The notes beneath the pieces are model-generated. The model did no database searches and had not been told where the DNA came from. It worked only from the letters and a program-made list of their open reading frames with translations. DNA of 64,000 bases, taken from Mesodorylaimus sp. YZB2_4 (Eukaryota > Nematoda > Enoplea > Dorylaimida > Dorylaimidae). The translations under genes and the position numbers were made by a program. Below, in pieces: positions 1-10,462 of the stretch (the stretch's first letter is position 1; each line of letters begins with the position of its first letter). The DNA lies in assembly GCA_030248295.1 (NCBI GenBank), contig JASANH010000944.1, positions 1 through 64,000 on the forward strand. Reading direction: 5' to 3'.

Positions 1-340
1 GGGGGGAGGATAAAACTCAAACATTTCCCAGATGCCATTATAGAAAGATAGACAGCCTAAAGCTTGCCAACAAGTCTGCTAACTCTGTTTATTTCAATAA
101 TTCTCTTCCCGAAGTCATGCTGCTCATAGCCGAATTCAATCAATATGCACGATATCTTCGTCTGCAACCTCATATTTATCATTTGACTCCTCAAGGAAAA
201 CATTTTCAATCATGTCCTTCACATTTTCCACACCTGATGATACTGTGCGGTAATTCAACTTTGTCCCCGGGGCGGAGGATTTTCAAGGGGGGAGAATAAA
301 GTTCAATCGGGGTCTAGACGGGGGAAAATAACTAGAGGGG
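1..340. repeat. Degenerate dispersed repeat, inverted partner at 45.1-45.5 kb
   Basis: Most of this stretch is found again, reverse-complemented, at about 45110-45487, including shared blocks such as AAAACTCAAACATTT and AAGCTTGCCAACAAGTCTGC. Both copies are bordered by G- or C-rich tracts and by GGGGTCTAGACG. No intact reading frame is preserved in both copies. It reads as two diverged copies of one mobile or repeated sequence; the class is not recognised. Confidence 0.6.
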
Positions 341-763
341 GGGAGGATTTTCGAGGAAATACGGTATACTAGCGAAGGGGCCTGGCCATTTCTGGCTGTG
401 AAATTAAAGGACGGAATACAGTATAAGTGATGAAAATTGGAGACCCAAACATACATAACTGATGAGAAGTTGTTTGTAAGAAATTTTTAAAAAAATTGGA
501 AATTCTCTCCTGTGATTATCGCTATGGTCAAGTGACACAACTGGATGTTTACTGGTCCAATATGCCACCACACCATCTTTAAGTGTGGACGGATACGCAG
601 TGCAGTCTCTTTCGTCTTTGTGGCGCTTGTTTCTATAGACAAGAGTTTTATGATGGAGTAAGTGCTTGTGTAGCCAGCATCCCTAGCGGTCGGCAGTATG
701 TAATCGATACCTCCCCTGGCTGGGACACGTCAACCTCTCGGGTTGATGTTTTTAGGGCATATA
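341..763. other. Intergenic, nothing recognised
   Basis: AT-rich non-coding sequence between the window-edge repeat and the 764-1290 MITE. I see no gene, RNA gene or organised repeat. Confidence 0.5.
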
Positions 764-1290
764 CAGTCGAGTCCGATATATCACCATCTCCGGACGGGAA
801 GAAAATGTGACAATATCCGGACTGTGACTGAAACCGAAGTACACTCTAAAATCGCCAAAACTTTACTTTTATGTGTTTTATCGCCATTTCGTATCATTTT
901 CATATATTCCTAGCGTGTTAAAAGACGAAACACTTTTTCAAAAGTTTTTGTAACCAAAGATATCCAAATTATGAGGAGCAGTCGGATCAAAGCTGAAGCA
1001 TAAAGGTGCCATGCGCCTTCATGCAAGCGTTTTCTTGCGATAAATCCTAGTTTTTGACGATTTTGCATTTGTTTCAGACTGACAAGAGTGGAAATGTGAT
1101 TTTTTTTCTCTTACTCCAATTTCTTGGCCAAGAAATTTATATGACAATAAGCGGACAAAGCAAAATTCAGCGTGATAATAGGCGAACTCAAAGTGCACAC
1201 AAAGTATAGGGAAAAAATTGGGACTTTGGAAACCTGTGATAATAACTGGACTGTGACATTATCCGATGTGACTCTAAGTGGACTCGACTG
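764..1290. mobile_element. 527-bp TA-flanked MITE (Tc1/mariner/pogo-like)
   Basis: The element starts CAGTCGAGTCC and ends GGACTCGACTG, and is bordered by TA on both sides (762-763 and 1291-1292). The inverted ends stay imperfectly similar for tens of bases. No transposase frame is present. A diverged second copy lies at 31244-31763 inside another element, and part of a third follows at about 31910-32030. TA duplication and CAGT ends are typical of Tc1/mariner-pogo type non-autonomous elements. Confidence 0.75.
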
Positions 1291-2065
1291 TAGTCGCGAG
1301 ACTAACCTGCCCTCAGTCGGAGTTTTTGTTTCAGAGACTTCGGTCTCTCACTTCTCCCGCCGCCTAGGTGCGCTGGTTACACTTGGGATAGCAGAAATGT
1401 AGTCTTCAGATGTTAGCAGATGCAAAAAGCTACAGACTTTATAACTAAATATCTTCGAATAACTTTTCGAATCAAGACATAAATTACATTTTCGAAGAGA
1501 GGAGAGCAGGTGCTGAAAAAATTAAAAACAAATTTTCCAAGCCTATGATGACCTGTTGAACCCTAAACAGCCTAAATCCCGTTGCTAACAGTCTTCGATG
1601 CTGGTGCAGCAGGACATGCGTCACTGTCACTCTTTTAGCAGTACCAATTAGAACTCAAGCCTTGATGCAGATCATCACTTTACTGTCTGCTGCTTTTCCC
1701 CCTTGAGTGGGACAAAGGGATTTCAGTCGTCGAATAACTTCCTTGATGACGCGATCGCACATCTTGAAACGAGACAATCGCAAGCAAACACCGATAGTCT
1801 GTTGATTACTTCTGCCTACATTTTTGAAGAGCACAATCAAGAAACTGAAAGAAAAGATGTTTGAAAGCATGACACCCACTCAAGACAGCATCTGCGCCCA
1901 CTCTGACAGCATCTCCAGACACCCCTACCATACAGTACTATGAAGTTAAAGAAAAAATCTGCCAGGTGCAATAGCCTTCTAATCCGCGGCCCAAGCGATG
2001 GTCGGTCGTGTCATTATTCTTTCGACTCTACCCCATTGCCTTTCCAAGGCCGTCCAATGTTGGTA
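1291..2065. other. Intergenic, nothing recognised
   Basis: No supported gene. The short open frames here lack recognisable domains, membrane segments or splice context. Confidence 0.45.
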
Positions 2066-3392
2066 TCACTTCTCGTTTTCCACTCTGTTGACCCCATTTT
2101 GAGCAACGGCTGTGAACACCTCTGACTGAGCAATACTTACGTCATGTTGTATCTTGCATTGACAGCAGCATAAAAGTTTCAGTTGCTGGCCTAGCGTGGC
2201 CTTCTTTCGTGCCAGCAAGATGGGATATAGGGCGCAGTAACCAATCGACAACAGGTCCATCGTGGCCTCCCATATTTGGTCTTCGGTTCTGCACGGGGTT
2301 TTATGATCGTCATCGGCGCTGTGGCTTCAGATGACACTGTCCACAATCAGATCAGCTGTAAATAGGATGATCCATATAGCTACATTTGCAGCCATCAAGG
2401 GCACTACGATCCTAGTGCGTTCATAGACTCGCTTTAGCAAAATACGAAACTCTAAATTTTGTTGGGTCCTACCAACTGCAAAATCCGTTTGCAATTTGTT
2501 ACTGTATCGACGAATTTTGTACAAAGCCAATCCAACTATCAGCTGCACAGCCATTATTGATGCCATAATGCCCGATCGTGGTGACCAATTCTGGAAGGTG
2601 AACCACGCCGCGTTCGTCGTGAACTCCGAATCCAAAGACGGTCAGAGCACAGGAGAGAAGCCATGCGACACACGCTTGAAGAAGTGATACGGTCTTATCA
2701 GTCTGCTCCAAGTTTGTGCTTAGGATCGATAAGCGACGGATGTCGTGTAAGCTAATGGAAAATATGGAAAATATCAGCGTCAGAGCGGATATGGAAAATA
2801 TGGTAGCTACGACTGCTGCGTCAGCCGCAAGGATCATACGCTCTTCATGTCTCACTAACTGCACTGCCATTGTAGGGATCACGATTCCTAGGGAGCTCAG
2901 CACAGCCGCTGCAAAATGCAAGACGGAGGCCAGAATATTAGCGAAGAAAATTCCAAAATACAAGGGGCGCTTGTTGTACCATAACAGGGTCCTGCGCTCC
3001 CTGTACAAGAGGACGCTGTTGCCTGCCATACTGAAGATACACACGGCCAGATTAAGTGAGATGATAATGTAGAAGATGGTGCCCCGTGCACTTAAGCACG
3101 ACTCGGCTTCAGCTTCCTCATTGTCGTCTAGGTCTTTCTCCAATTGGTCATCAGCGGTGACGGCGCCGTACAAAGTGGGGACAGCTTCGGTATCGACCAC
3201 GGAATAACGACCCGTGGTTCGGATGGTTTCGTCATCCTCCAGCTTGTCCTTCTTTAAAGACATCATCGAACTGGTGAATCCTGGAAATAAACGTGCGTAT
3301 CGACTTGTAACAAACTGTTTTGACTTCAGGGGCCCTAAAATAAATCTTTCCTTAAACTGAGGAAACACGCCAATCAATATATTTTCAGACAT
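2066..3392 (-). pseudogene. Seven-transmembrane receptor, disrupted (GPCR-like)
   Basis: On the minus strand a 297-codon frame (3392 to 2499) has an acidic N-terminal tail of about 100 residues. Four hydrophobic helices follow: TM1 around FYIIISLNLAVCIFSMAGNS, TM2 around LYFGIFFANILASVLHFAAA, TM3 around AAVVATIFSISALTLIFSIF, and TM4 around ACVAWLLSCALTVFGF. Right after TM4 the frame runs into non-receptor sequence, while the neighbouring frame (2635-2327) carries TM5-like (ASIMAVQLIVGLALY) and TM6-like (VVPLMAANVAIWIILF) segments. A third frame (2260-2066) carries a TM7/helix-8-like stretch, LLSIGYCALYPILLARKK. This is a receptor broken by at least one single-base frameshift near 2630 and a stop near 2327. 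An unrecognised small intron could explain the second break but not easily the first. The receptor family is not assigned. Confidence 0.55.
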
Positions 3393-5224
3393 CCTGAGAC
3401 TATGTTCGAATTGGCTTGAAGAAGTACAAAACCTGGTTTGGACTCATGTGCATCCACAAATGCGTTTATTCGCCAAGAAACCCTTACTGTGAATGCTCAT
3501 TTAGTTTACTCACTCAAATAGTCCCCCCCCCCCCGATAGTATGGGTATCTATAAGCTTCCAGAGCAAGCATCAATCATTTGGGAGAACTTCTTCGCCAAA
3601 ATGTGTTGTATTTTTATTGCCCCTCCCTCAAATTAGTCCTCAAATAATTTCCTCGCCCTGGACCCTTTTAGGGTAAAAGTTTTCTTAGAATATGCCAGAT
3701 AGCAGCCACCTTCTGTCTTTATTACTGACTTTTTCACTTTTCCTTCATGGAGCATACGACCTGGACGGCATGGACTGACGGCATGGAGCGGACATCGGCT
3801 GCCTAGCACCTGTATGGCTAGGAGGGAGGGGTGTGCCAATGTTTGGCAGCCAAAACTGTCACGAGAGCATTCACAGGTGAGCAATCATGGGCGCGAGCAT
3901 GGTCAGCTTGGGTAAGTTTAAAACCCAACTTTCTTCGCTGACGATCAACCAAATCGAAATCGGGGCGCTACTGATAGCTACTGACGTGAGTAATACAGTA
4001 AGGGTTCACGTCAGAACCGCAACTTCGCGAAGACCAGCTTGGTAAACAGCGGCAGAGGGACGGACCTGTAATGGTAATCTCCCCTTGCGGTAGGTGCCGT
4101 ACAGGGACGCAGCTGTGACAGCAATCGTTATCGGACGGCGGCCAGTGTACGAGTAGTCTGTACGAGCGAGCCGGAGCGGGTAGCATTGTACACATGCAAC
4201 AGCTCGTCGGTGCTGTGAAGGCTCAAGTATTGTCCGCCGCACTGGTACCATACATTAGCCTAGGGCTGCTGATTCCCACGGGAAACAGCAAACAGTGCGC
4301 GAAGGCAAAGGTTCTAACAGAAGAGAAGACCGTCTTTCAGCAAGGCATCCAGGGTCGTTTGCGTGACTCTGAGGGCATACGCCGAGGCAGAGTCACAGGA
4401 GAAATTGATTAGACCAGCTTGTTAGCAACAAGAGGGGTCATTTTAGTTACAACATATTCAGCCGATCACCTATTCTTTACAGCAGTAGACGTATGCGAAA
4501 GTTTGTTTTTGATGCTTAGCTTCTTTTACGCTTAGTGGAAATGCATTGGACAAAATCAAGGTTGAGAAATCAGCGTTTGTAATGGAAAGAACAAGCGCCA
4601 GCGATTATAAATACTTGGCCTTACTAGTAAAAAGTATCGAGTTCAAGTTCAAATTCTAATTCAAGCTAGTCTGCGACCCAAAGGAGCAGGAGCGCACTTA
4701 CTGGCGCAACCAACGAAAAATCCGACTGCAGCTGGCAAGTCTTGCGACTACCTACGCTTTAAACCTCAACCCGAGGGGTTGACGTCTCCTAGCTAGGGGA
4801 TACAAATGGTTGGTTGACTTTAGGCCCGATGGGAGATTTCATGGTCAATGAAAAGGGTAGTGATTTAAAATTGAAAACTAGATTACTCTCTCCCACTCGC
4901 CACGGCCTACCCGGCACGAGGTTACACTGCGGCAGACATAACCTGGATAAGAGAGCATGAGAAAAAAGTTACGTATGCGCTAAAAGGCATGCAGTCCGTT
5001 CAGGTCAGGTGCCAGATCACCGAACGGTTGTATGCATGGAGTGCGACATGATACAAGGCATAAATTTAGCTTCTTGTGACCCGACCTTGCGTGTGGATAA
5101 ATGCCTCTTGCACTGAGCGTTCCTATGTTCACTCAACATTTTTTGTCAAACAACGAATTACGTGGAAAACAGAAGCCTTCTGTTGGATATCAACAAAGTT
5201 TAAAATGCGTCTTCCTTATCGGTA
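3393..5224. other. Intergenic, nothing recognised
   Basis: About 1.8 kb without a supported gene. It contains a C-homopolymer near 3522-3534. Open frames in the GC-richer stretch 3970-4410 overlap on both strands and show no domain. Confidence 0.4.
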
Positions 5225-6685
5225 GTAATGCATTATTTCTGCACCTCGAAGTTAAACCCCCCGCGATAACCTCTTATCGTGTATGACCCTTGTGGTCGAG
5301 TCGGTATGGTTTTCGACTTCCAAGCAAGTGACCGGGGTTCAAGTCTCGGTGGTTCCAAAACTTTATCGCAATAATATGCGGTTGAAATACTAAACGTAAA
5401 ACTGGAAGTTGGCGAGTTGGTGGTGTAATTCTAGAATGCTCAAGTCTCGGTAAGACGGGTTCCTGACGGCGCATCTGCGACGCTCATACTTGCAGTGACT
5501 TCTGTGTATGATGGACTCCCAGCCGCTCGATCACTGGATCATACGAGATTCCGCATCCTCCCCTGAGCGGGATCGACGATGAGGACATTGCACCCCCCAA
5601 ATCCTGACATGCCCAATACCAGTGCGTCTGGCCGTTCCTGGAACCCTCCATGACCACTGGATATGGCAGGGCCCGGGTAAGCCGAGAGGGAGCCCGTATC
5701 GCAAAGCGTGAGGGCGGCCCAGCGGGTCGATGATGGACCAAGGGAGTCCTGATCGTTTTGCAAGGGTTTGTGGTTCAAAATATCAGAATTTTATTCATTC
5801 TAGAGGGGGATTTCTTGTCCTCGTACAGTAGAGTTTCATATAGTATATCGTTCGCGGAATCTGTCTGTGGTGTTGAACGAGGTTATCTTTCGTGTCGAAT
5901 AACTTGCTTGATTTATTTCGGTTCCCGTATTCGTATTTACTTACGCTCCCTGCGCAGTTCATATTCTTCCGTGTTTTCGCCACCAGGCCTTCCGCTTATT
6001 AAAAAAAAAATAGACAAAAATCGATCGAGCTACTCGTATTTATCAAATAGGCGCTCAACGCTAATAAAATTTTCCTTGCAAACGAGCCAAATTCGAATTT
6101 TACTTGACGAATTTGATTCGTGCCACTTTTAAAGAATTATCAAAACACAAACTCGACTTAACAGTTATCTTACAGTTATCTTACAGTTATCTTTCAGTTT
6201 ACTTTACAGTTATCTTTACAAGTACATTATCTTTTCGAGCGGTTAGAATTCGTGAATTATATGCTTACCAGCCAACTTGCAGTGTAAAGGTTGAAACAAG
6301 ACGAAACGAAAGTTACAAGACAAAGTCCAAGGTTTTCTTTTCTTGTGCATTTCTGAAAAGGTTCTCAGACGGATGGAAGCTTTCAGAGGCATAAGTGTTC
6401 GAATAAGCAGTACAGTGTCTGCTTCCTGCAAGTGGCAATCGTAGTAGGATCGCAGAAACCCCATCGTCCTGCACTTGAATTTGAAATTAAAATGCATATC
6501 ATGCGGAGAATGTTTCACGACTGCCAGAAGAATGACAGAAGCGATACTCGCATGGGCATTCCAAACAACCAGACAGCTAAAAACACGTGCTATTTTTTAC
6601 ATGATGACTGCACATTCTGCATGCTAAAATTGCAGGATCATCAACAGAACCTTCGCAGGCCAGCAAACTCCCAGAATCACGTGAA
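5225..6685 (+). mobile_element. 1.46-kb dispersed repeat with tRNA-like head, copy 1
   Basis: This stretch is repeated with high similarity in the opposite orientation at 24865-26262, including its short open frames. It starts with a shared non-tRNA segment, then a tRNA-Gly-like sequence (5285-5357), and ends near AATTGCAGGATCATC. Copy 1 contains an extra short array of TTACAGTTATC-type units near 6160-6225 that copy 2 lacks. No transposase or reverse transcriptase frame is visible. A Pol III-headed composite non-autonomous element is likely. Confidence 0.65.
5285..5357 (+). other. tRNA-Gly(UCC)-like Pol III head inside repeat
   Basis: The sequence has an A-box-like TGGTCGAGTCGG, an anticodon-arm-like CTTCCAAGC with a TCC anticodon, and a B-box-like GGGTTCAAGTC. 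The acceptor ends do not pair well, so it is probably a tRNA-derived relic rather than a working tRNA gene. The same head occurs in the inverted copy at 26131-26203. Confidence 0.55.
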
Positions 6686-7271
6686 AATGCAGAGCAATAC
6701 CAAACAGGCTAAATCATTTCTGATGGAAATGATACCAGATGCATAAAAGCGAACCCCTCATGTGTTTATGCACTCACACAGAACAGGGTTCTTCCAGTTA
6801 AATATAATTTGTCTTCTCACGATCAAGTCAAACGCGTTGGAGGAGCAAAGTCCTCAATTACAGTAGTTGTTTCCAGAAAACTGGCTATAGAAGCATTTAG
6901 CATTATATCGAGTCCGGTCCGCCAAATGCGTTTTTGAGCTTACAATAAATAGGCTCGTTTTTCAAGCATTCTGGCATTCGATCCCGAATGCGTAATTTGA
7001 GACTTGAAAAACCGAGATAACGCTCAGTTCGAGCCAACAGGTGCCAGCTATGAAATTTGAGCTTTTTGTTGTCGTTTATCGCATTTTCACTTTCTCGGTG
7101 GTCTTTGCGCTCAGTAAAGCCAGTAGTGCTTTTACAAGCTAGCTGACCCAAAACAGTCTTCAGTTGCCCACTTTTTCTGTAAACCAGCAACTTTTTAGAA
7201 CAGTTTGGTAATCTCGCGACGAGAAATCTCTCTAAATCATTAAATTTTAAAATTTTGAAAGGAAGTGGGAA
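6686..7271. other. Upstream region of the 7.3-kb receptor gene
   Basis: No gene is supported here. The final 60 bases before the ATG at 7272 are AT-rich. No promoter element can be named with confidence. Confidence 0.4.
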
Positions 7272-8372
7272 ATGGACGCAGAATCACACGAAAATATTCT
7301 CTCATTCTACTCAGATTTATGGGTACAACGTCTTCTGGCCATGTTCTGCATCGGTGCCTATTGCCTTCTGTATTTGGTGCTGACATGCGGGAGACGACTT
7401 CAGCGCAAGACCTATTGGCTGCAATGCCAAGTGGCCATTTGTGTCATAATTCGCAGTTTGTGCAGTTTGGTGGAAGGTCACTATTCTGAAAAATTGTACG
7501 TCATGGCGATGGATGAAAGTATTTTCGACGAGTACAATCCTAATGACACGCAAATTGAATTCGAGCATAAACACGCTGCAATAAATCAATTTATGGCCAT
7601 AATCAGACTTCGTGGTATATTTCGTGATGTCTCCGATTTTTGTGTACTCAGTTGGAATACATTCACTTTTTTGACCCTTTATCAATTTTATTACGATTTG
7701 AAACGCCCCTTGACTTTGGAACGGTTTAATTTAAAAAGCGCTTTGTTCACATTCGGAATTTGGTTTTCAGCTTTTTCATTTTGCAGCGTTTTCGTTGCTG
7801 TACGCGCCAATTTAATTCCTGGCTATGCCCTTTTTTGGTATTTCGAATTGGGGGTGATGGTTGCGCTAAGTTTGATGCACATTGTGGCCATGTTCATTCT
7901 GATCAGTCTGATCAATCGATTACAACAGAATGGATTCACTGTCGATTTGTTGATGGTTGATCAGAGATTGAACCAAACGCAATATGTTTTGGACGAGTCC
8001 TGGTGTCGTGCACGCCGTCAAAATTTTTTGATGATCTATATATGTGCAGGAATGTTGACAGTATCGAATATTTTGGTGGAAATCGAATGCATCGCTTTGT
8101 TTTCCAATGGAAGTCAAAATATCATGGGTTCTTTACACGTTTGGCTAAGGCGTATAGAACGGACAATGTGGTTGATTGCAGCTGCAATGTGGCCTGTATT
8201 GTGGTTGGTGTGCGAGAATGGACTGAAAATGCATGCATTCGAATTGTTGCAGTCGATTGGGAAAAAGATGATGGAGACAGGAAAAAAGAAAAAGGAGGAA
8301 ACAAGCAATGTGCAAATGGGAAAAGATGAATATGAGAAAAAGGAGTCAAATATTTATATAATCTCCATGTGA
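7272..8372 (+). CDS. Seven-transmembrane protein, receptor-like, single exon
   Basis: This is an uninterrupted 366-residue frame starting at an ATG in the context gggaaATGG. Hydrophobic segments lie at about residues 20-39, 49-68, 118-142, 156-182, 186-216, 252-277 and 298-314, giving seven membrane spans. Two charged loops (71-115 and 217-250) and a lysine-rich C-terminal tail (about 325-355) separate and follow them. The pattern fits a nematode chemoreceptor-like or other polytopic plasma-membrane protein. I do not recognise a DRY or NPxxY motif, so the receptor assignment is an inference from topology only. An intact frame of this length with no stop argues for a working gene. It stands alone, with no close same-strand neighbour until 9.2 kb. 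Confidence 0.7.
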   Translation: MDAESHENILSFYSDLWVQRLLAMFCIGAYCLLYLVLTCGRRLQRKTYWLQCQVAICVIIRSLCSLVEGHYSEKLYVMAMDESIFDEYNPNDTQIEFEHKHAAINQFMAIIRLRGIFRDVSDFCVLSWNTFTFLTLYQFYYDLKRPLTLERFNLKSALFTFGIWFSAFSFCSVFVAVRANLIPGYALFWYFELGVMVALSLMHIVAMFILISLINRLQQNGFTVDLLMVDQRLNQTQYVLDESWCRARRQNFLMIYICAGMLTVSNILVEIECIALFSNGSQNIMGSLHVWLRRIERTMWLIAAAMWPVLWLVCENGLKMHAFELLQSIGKKMMETGKKKKEETSNVQMGKDEYEKKESNIYIISM

Positions 8373-9201
8373 GAAGTCGTCCCGATTATTTTTTAGTTAA
8401 CGGGCCTTGTAAGGAATATTTTGTAAGAATCCCACCATGCATGAATTTTGTTCGAAATGTCATTTTGGTATGAACAGTACAGAACAGAATGACGTTGGAG
8501 TTTTTCATCTTGCTGCGCCATGACTAATATATATGACAGCACCATGACAACAGTACAGAACTGCTTTGAAGTAGCAGCTCTGGAGTCAAGTCAGGTGCGC
8601 TTGTAGTGATTCTGTTAGCCGTGGAACAATTACAAGTGATAGTAATAGTAATAGTAATAGTCCACATTATGTCTCGCTTAATTTTAGAAGTGAAAAATCT
8701 ATCCGTCTTAGTATAACTTAGATTACGGTATTTTTGCAAATGAAATTACCAACGATGCGACTCAGCGGCTTTTTAGCCATCGTGTAGATAAATCAATGTA
8801 CACGGCTAATTTAAACACTGTGAACAATACGGTGTAGTTCGTTTCGATTTCGTCGCTGTTTAAGGTCATAGGCAGAAAATAGGTGCACTATCTTTGTTGC
8901 GAAATGAGGGGTCAGTAAAAATAATTGCTGCCGCTATCGTTGTGGTCCTAACAGCTGGCTCAATTTTGTTATCTCGTTTCCCGCAGTGCCGAAACTCAAG
9001 TTTACTCAAGTGAAATACGTGCGCTCTACAGTATGACACGAAAAACGAAAAACGGAAGCGAAAACCAAGAGTGGTTCGAAAAGTGTGCAATTTGGTGAAT
9101 TGGGTTTATTGACATGAATAAAAGTATATTTTTCGTAAGGGTTTCGTTAAAACTTGTTTTGTTTTGGTGCTAAGTCGCTTTGTCGGCTATTTATCAACAA
9201 A
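8373..9201. other. Intergenic, upstream region of the SAM carrier
   Basis: AT-rich sequence with a short (AGTAAT)n-like microsatellite at about 8639-8660. No gene is supported. The promoter of the 9202 gene presumably lies in the right half; no specific element is recognisable. Confidence 0.45.
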
Positions 9202-10245
9202 ATGGACGAGAGCAGGTTGAATGTTCCTCTCGGTCATACGGAAGCTTTGTTGGCGGGCGCAATGGCTGGCTTAGCGGTCGATCTAACGCTTTATCCATTA
9301 GATACAATCAAAACTCGTCTTCAAAGTCAACAAGGATTCGTAGCTGCTGGAGGTTTTCGACAAATTTACTCCGGCGTTCCAGCCATCGCCATCGGTTCGG
9401 CCCCGAGCGCGGCATTATTTTTCGTTTCTTACGAAAACACGAAACGAGTTCTCGATAAAGTAGTGCCTCATTCTACCTTTGCTCATATGTCGGCTGCTTG
9501 CGTTGGTGAATTAGTCGCGTGCCTTATTCGAGTTCCAACTGAGGTATTTAAGCAACGTGCTCAAGCTTCGCCTAAATTGACCACTTTTCGAATCATTCAT
9601 CACGCGGCTGTCAATGATGGCATCGCTGGATTTTATCGAGGTTATTGGAGTACGGTAGCTCGTGAACTTCCGTTTTCTTTTATCGAATTCCCATTGTGGG
9701 AATATTTGAAGCAAGTATGGTCTCGAGAACAAGGAAAACCAGTGACAGCTTTGCAAACGGCGGCATGCGGTTCGATCGCGGGCGCCGTGGCGGCTGGATT
9801 GACAACGCCGTTGGACTTGGCAAAAACGCGAATCATGTTATCGAGGAAAGTAACTGGAGAACGAATGACTGTCAAATCTGTTCTAACAGATATTTATCGT
9901 GTTCACGGTGCGCGAGGCTTGTTCGCTGGATTTTGGCCGAGGGTCACTTGGATGGCTTTAGGTGGTTTCGTATTTTTTGGCGCTTACGACAAAGCCGTGC
10001 GATTCGTGAATGCATTCGAACCAGTGGACACACCCGAAAGGTTACAAATATTAGCATATTCGGAGTGGTATCGGAATATGATTGTTAAAATGTACGATTT
10101 TATTCTTGAAGATCCAAAAGAAACGGAAAGGAAAGGAAAATTGACGTTTGAAGATTCGTTGAGGGAAGCGGCCGAAACTGAACAAAAGCGGCGAGCATTT
10201 ATTGAAGCTTCAAAGAGAAGATTGGAAGAAAGAGGACAAATTTAA
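9202..10245 (+). CDS. SLC25A26: Mitochondrial S-adenosylmethionine carrier (SLC25A26 family)
   Basis: The protein imports S-adenosylmethionine into the mitochondrial matrix in exchange for S-adenosylhomocysteine (known for the family), in the inner membrane. The 347-residue protein shows the three carrier repeats, each with its PX[DE]XX[KR] signature: PLDTIKTRLQ, PTEVFKQRAQ and PLDLAKTRIM. The ending GGFVFFGAYD matches the close of the sixth helix in SAM carriers. The ATG at 9202 (ACAAAATGGACG) is preferred; an in-frame ATG at 9154 would add 16 residues. After the sixth helix there is an unusual hydrophilic extension of about 70 residues (from PERLQILAYSEWYRN) rich in E, K and R; typical family members of about 270-280 residues stop before it. 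No intron is apparent. The gene leads a same-strand series with MRM3 and ADAT3. Confidence 0.92.
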   Translation: MDESRLNVPLGHTEALLAGAMAGLAVDLTLYPLDTIKTRLQSQQGFVAAGGFRQIYSGVPAIAIGSAPSAALFFVSYENTKRVLDKVVPHSTFAHMSAACVGELVACLIRVPTEVFKQRAQASPKLTTFRIIHHAAVNDGIAGFYRGYWSTVARELPFSFIEFPLWEYLKQVWSREQGKPVTALQTAACGSIAGAVAAGLTTPLDLAKTRIMLSRKVTGERMTVKSVLTDIYRVHGARGLFAGFWPRVTWMALGGFVFFGAYDKAVRFVNAFEPVDTPERLQILAYSEWYRNMIVKMYDFILEDPKETERKGKLTFEDSLREAAETEQKRRAFIEASKRRLEERGQI

Positions 10246-10329
10246 AGAATTTAGGTACTAAATTTAGGAATTTTGTTGAATTTCCTTTTTTTTCTTGAAA
10301 TTTATCCAACCTTTAGAATGTTTGTTGGC

Positions 10330-10335
10330 AATAAA
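10330..10335 (+). terminator. Poly(A) signal AATAAA after SLC25A26
   Basis: A canonical AATAAA lies 84 nt after the carrier stop codon and about 120 nt before the acceptor-like sequence that precedes MRM3. This spacing is what a polycistronic nematode pre-mRNA would show at an internal cleavage site. Confidence 0.55.
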
Positions 10336-10447
10336 GTAGTAAAATTTTGAAATTACGATCCGGAATTCCTCTGTTATTCGACGTGCCGTCTCCGTAAAAC
10401 GTATTTTCCCATAGTTGGTGTAAGGAATATGACAATAGCTGACAATG

Positions 10448-10457
10448 TATTTTTCAG
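10448..10457 (+). promoter_or_regulatory. Splice-acceptor-like site just before MRM3 ATG
   Basis: The sequence TATTTTTCAG ends five bases before the MRM3 ATG (10463). It matches the nematode 3' splice consensus TTTTCAG, with no upstream donor or coding exon apparent, so a spliced-leader trans-splice site is the simplest reading. This is an inference; leader sequences in cDNA would settle it. Confidence 0.5.
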
Positions 10458-10462
10458 ATCGA

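Noticed and set aside
5758-6132. 124-codon frame present in both copies of the 1.4-kb repeat
   Set aside because: Preservation is explained by overall copy similarity; the frame has no domain and starts inside a repeat.
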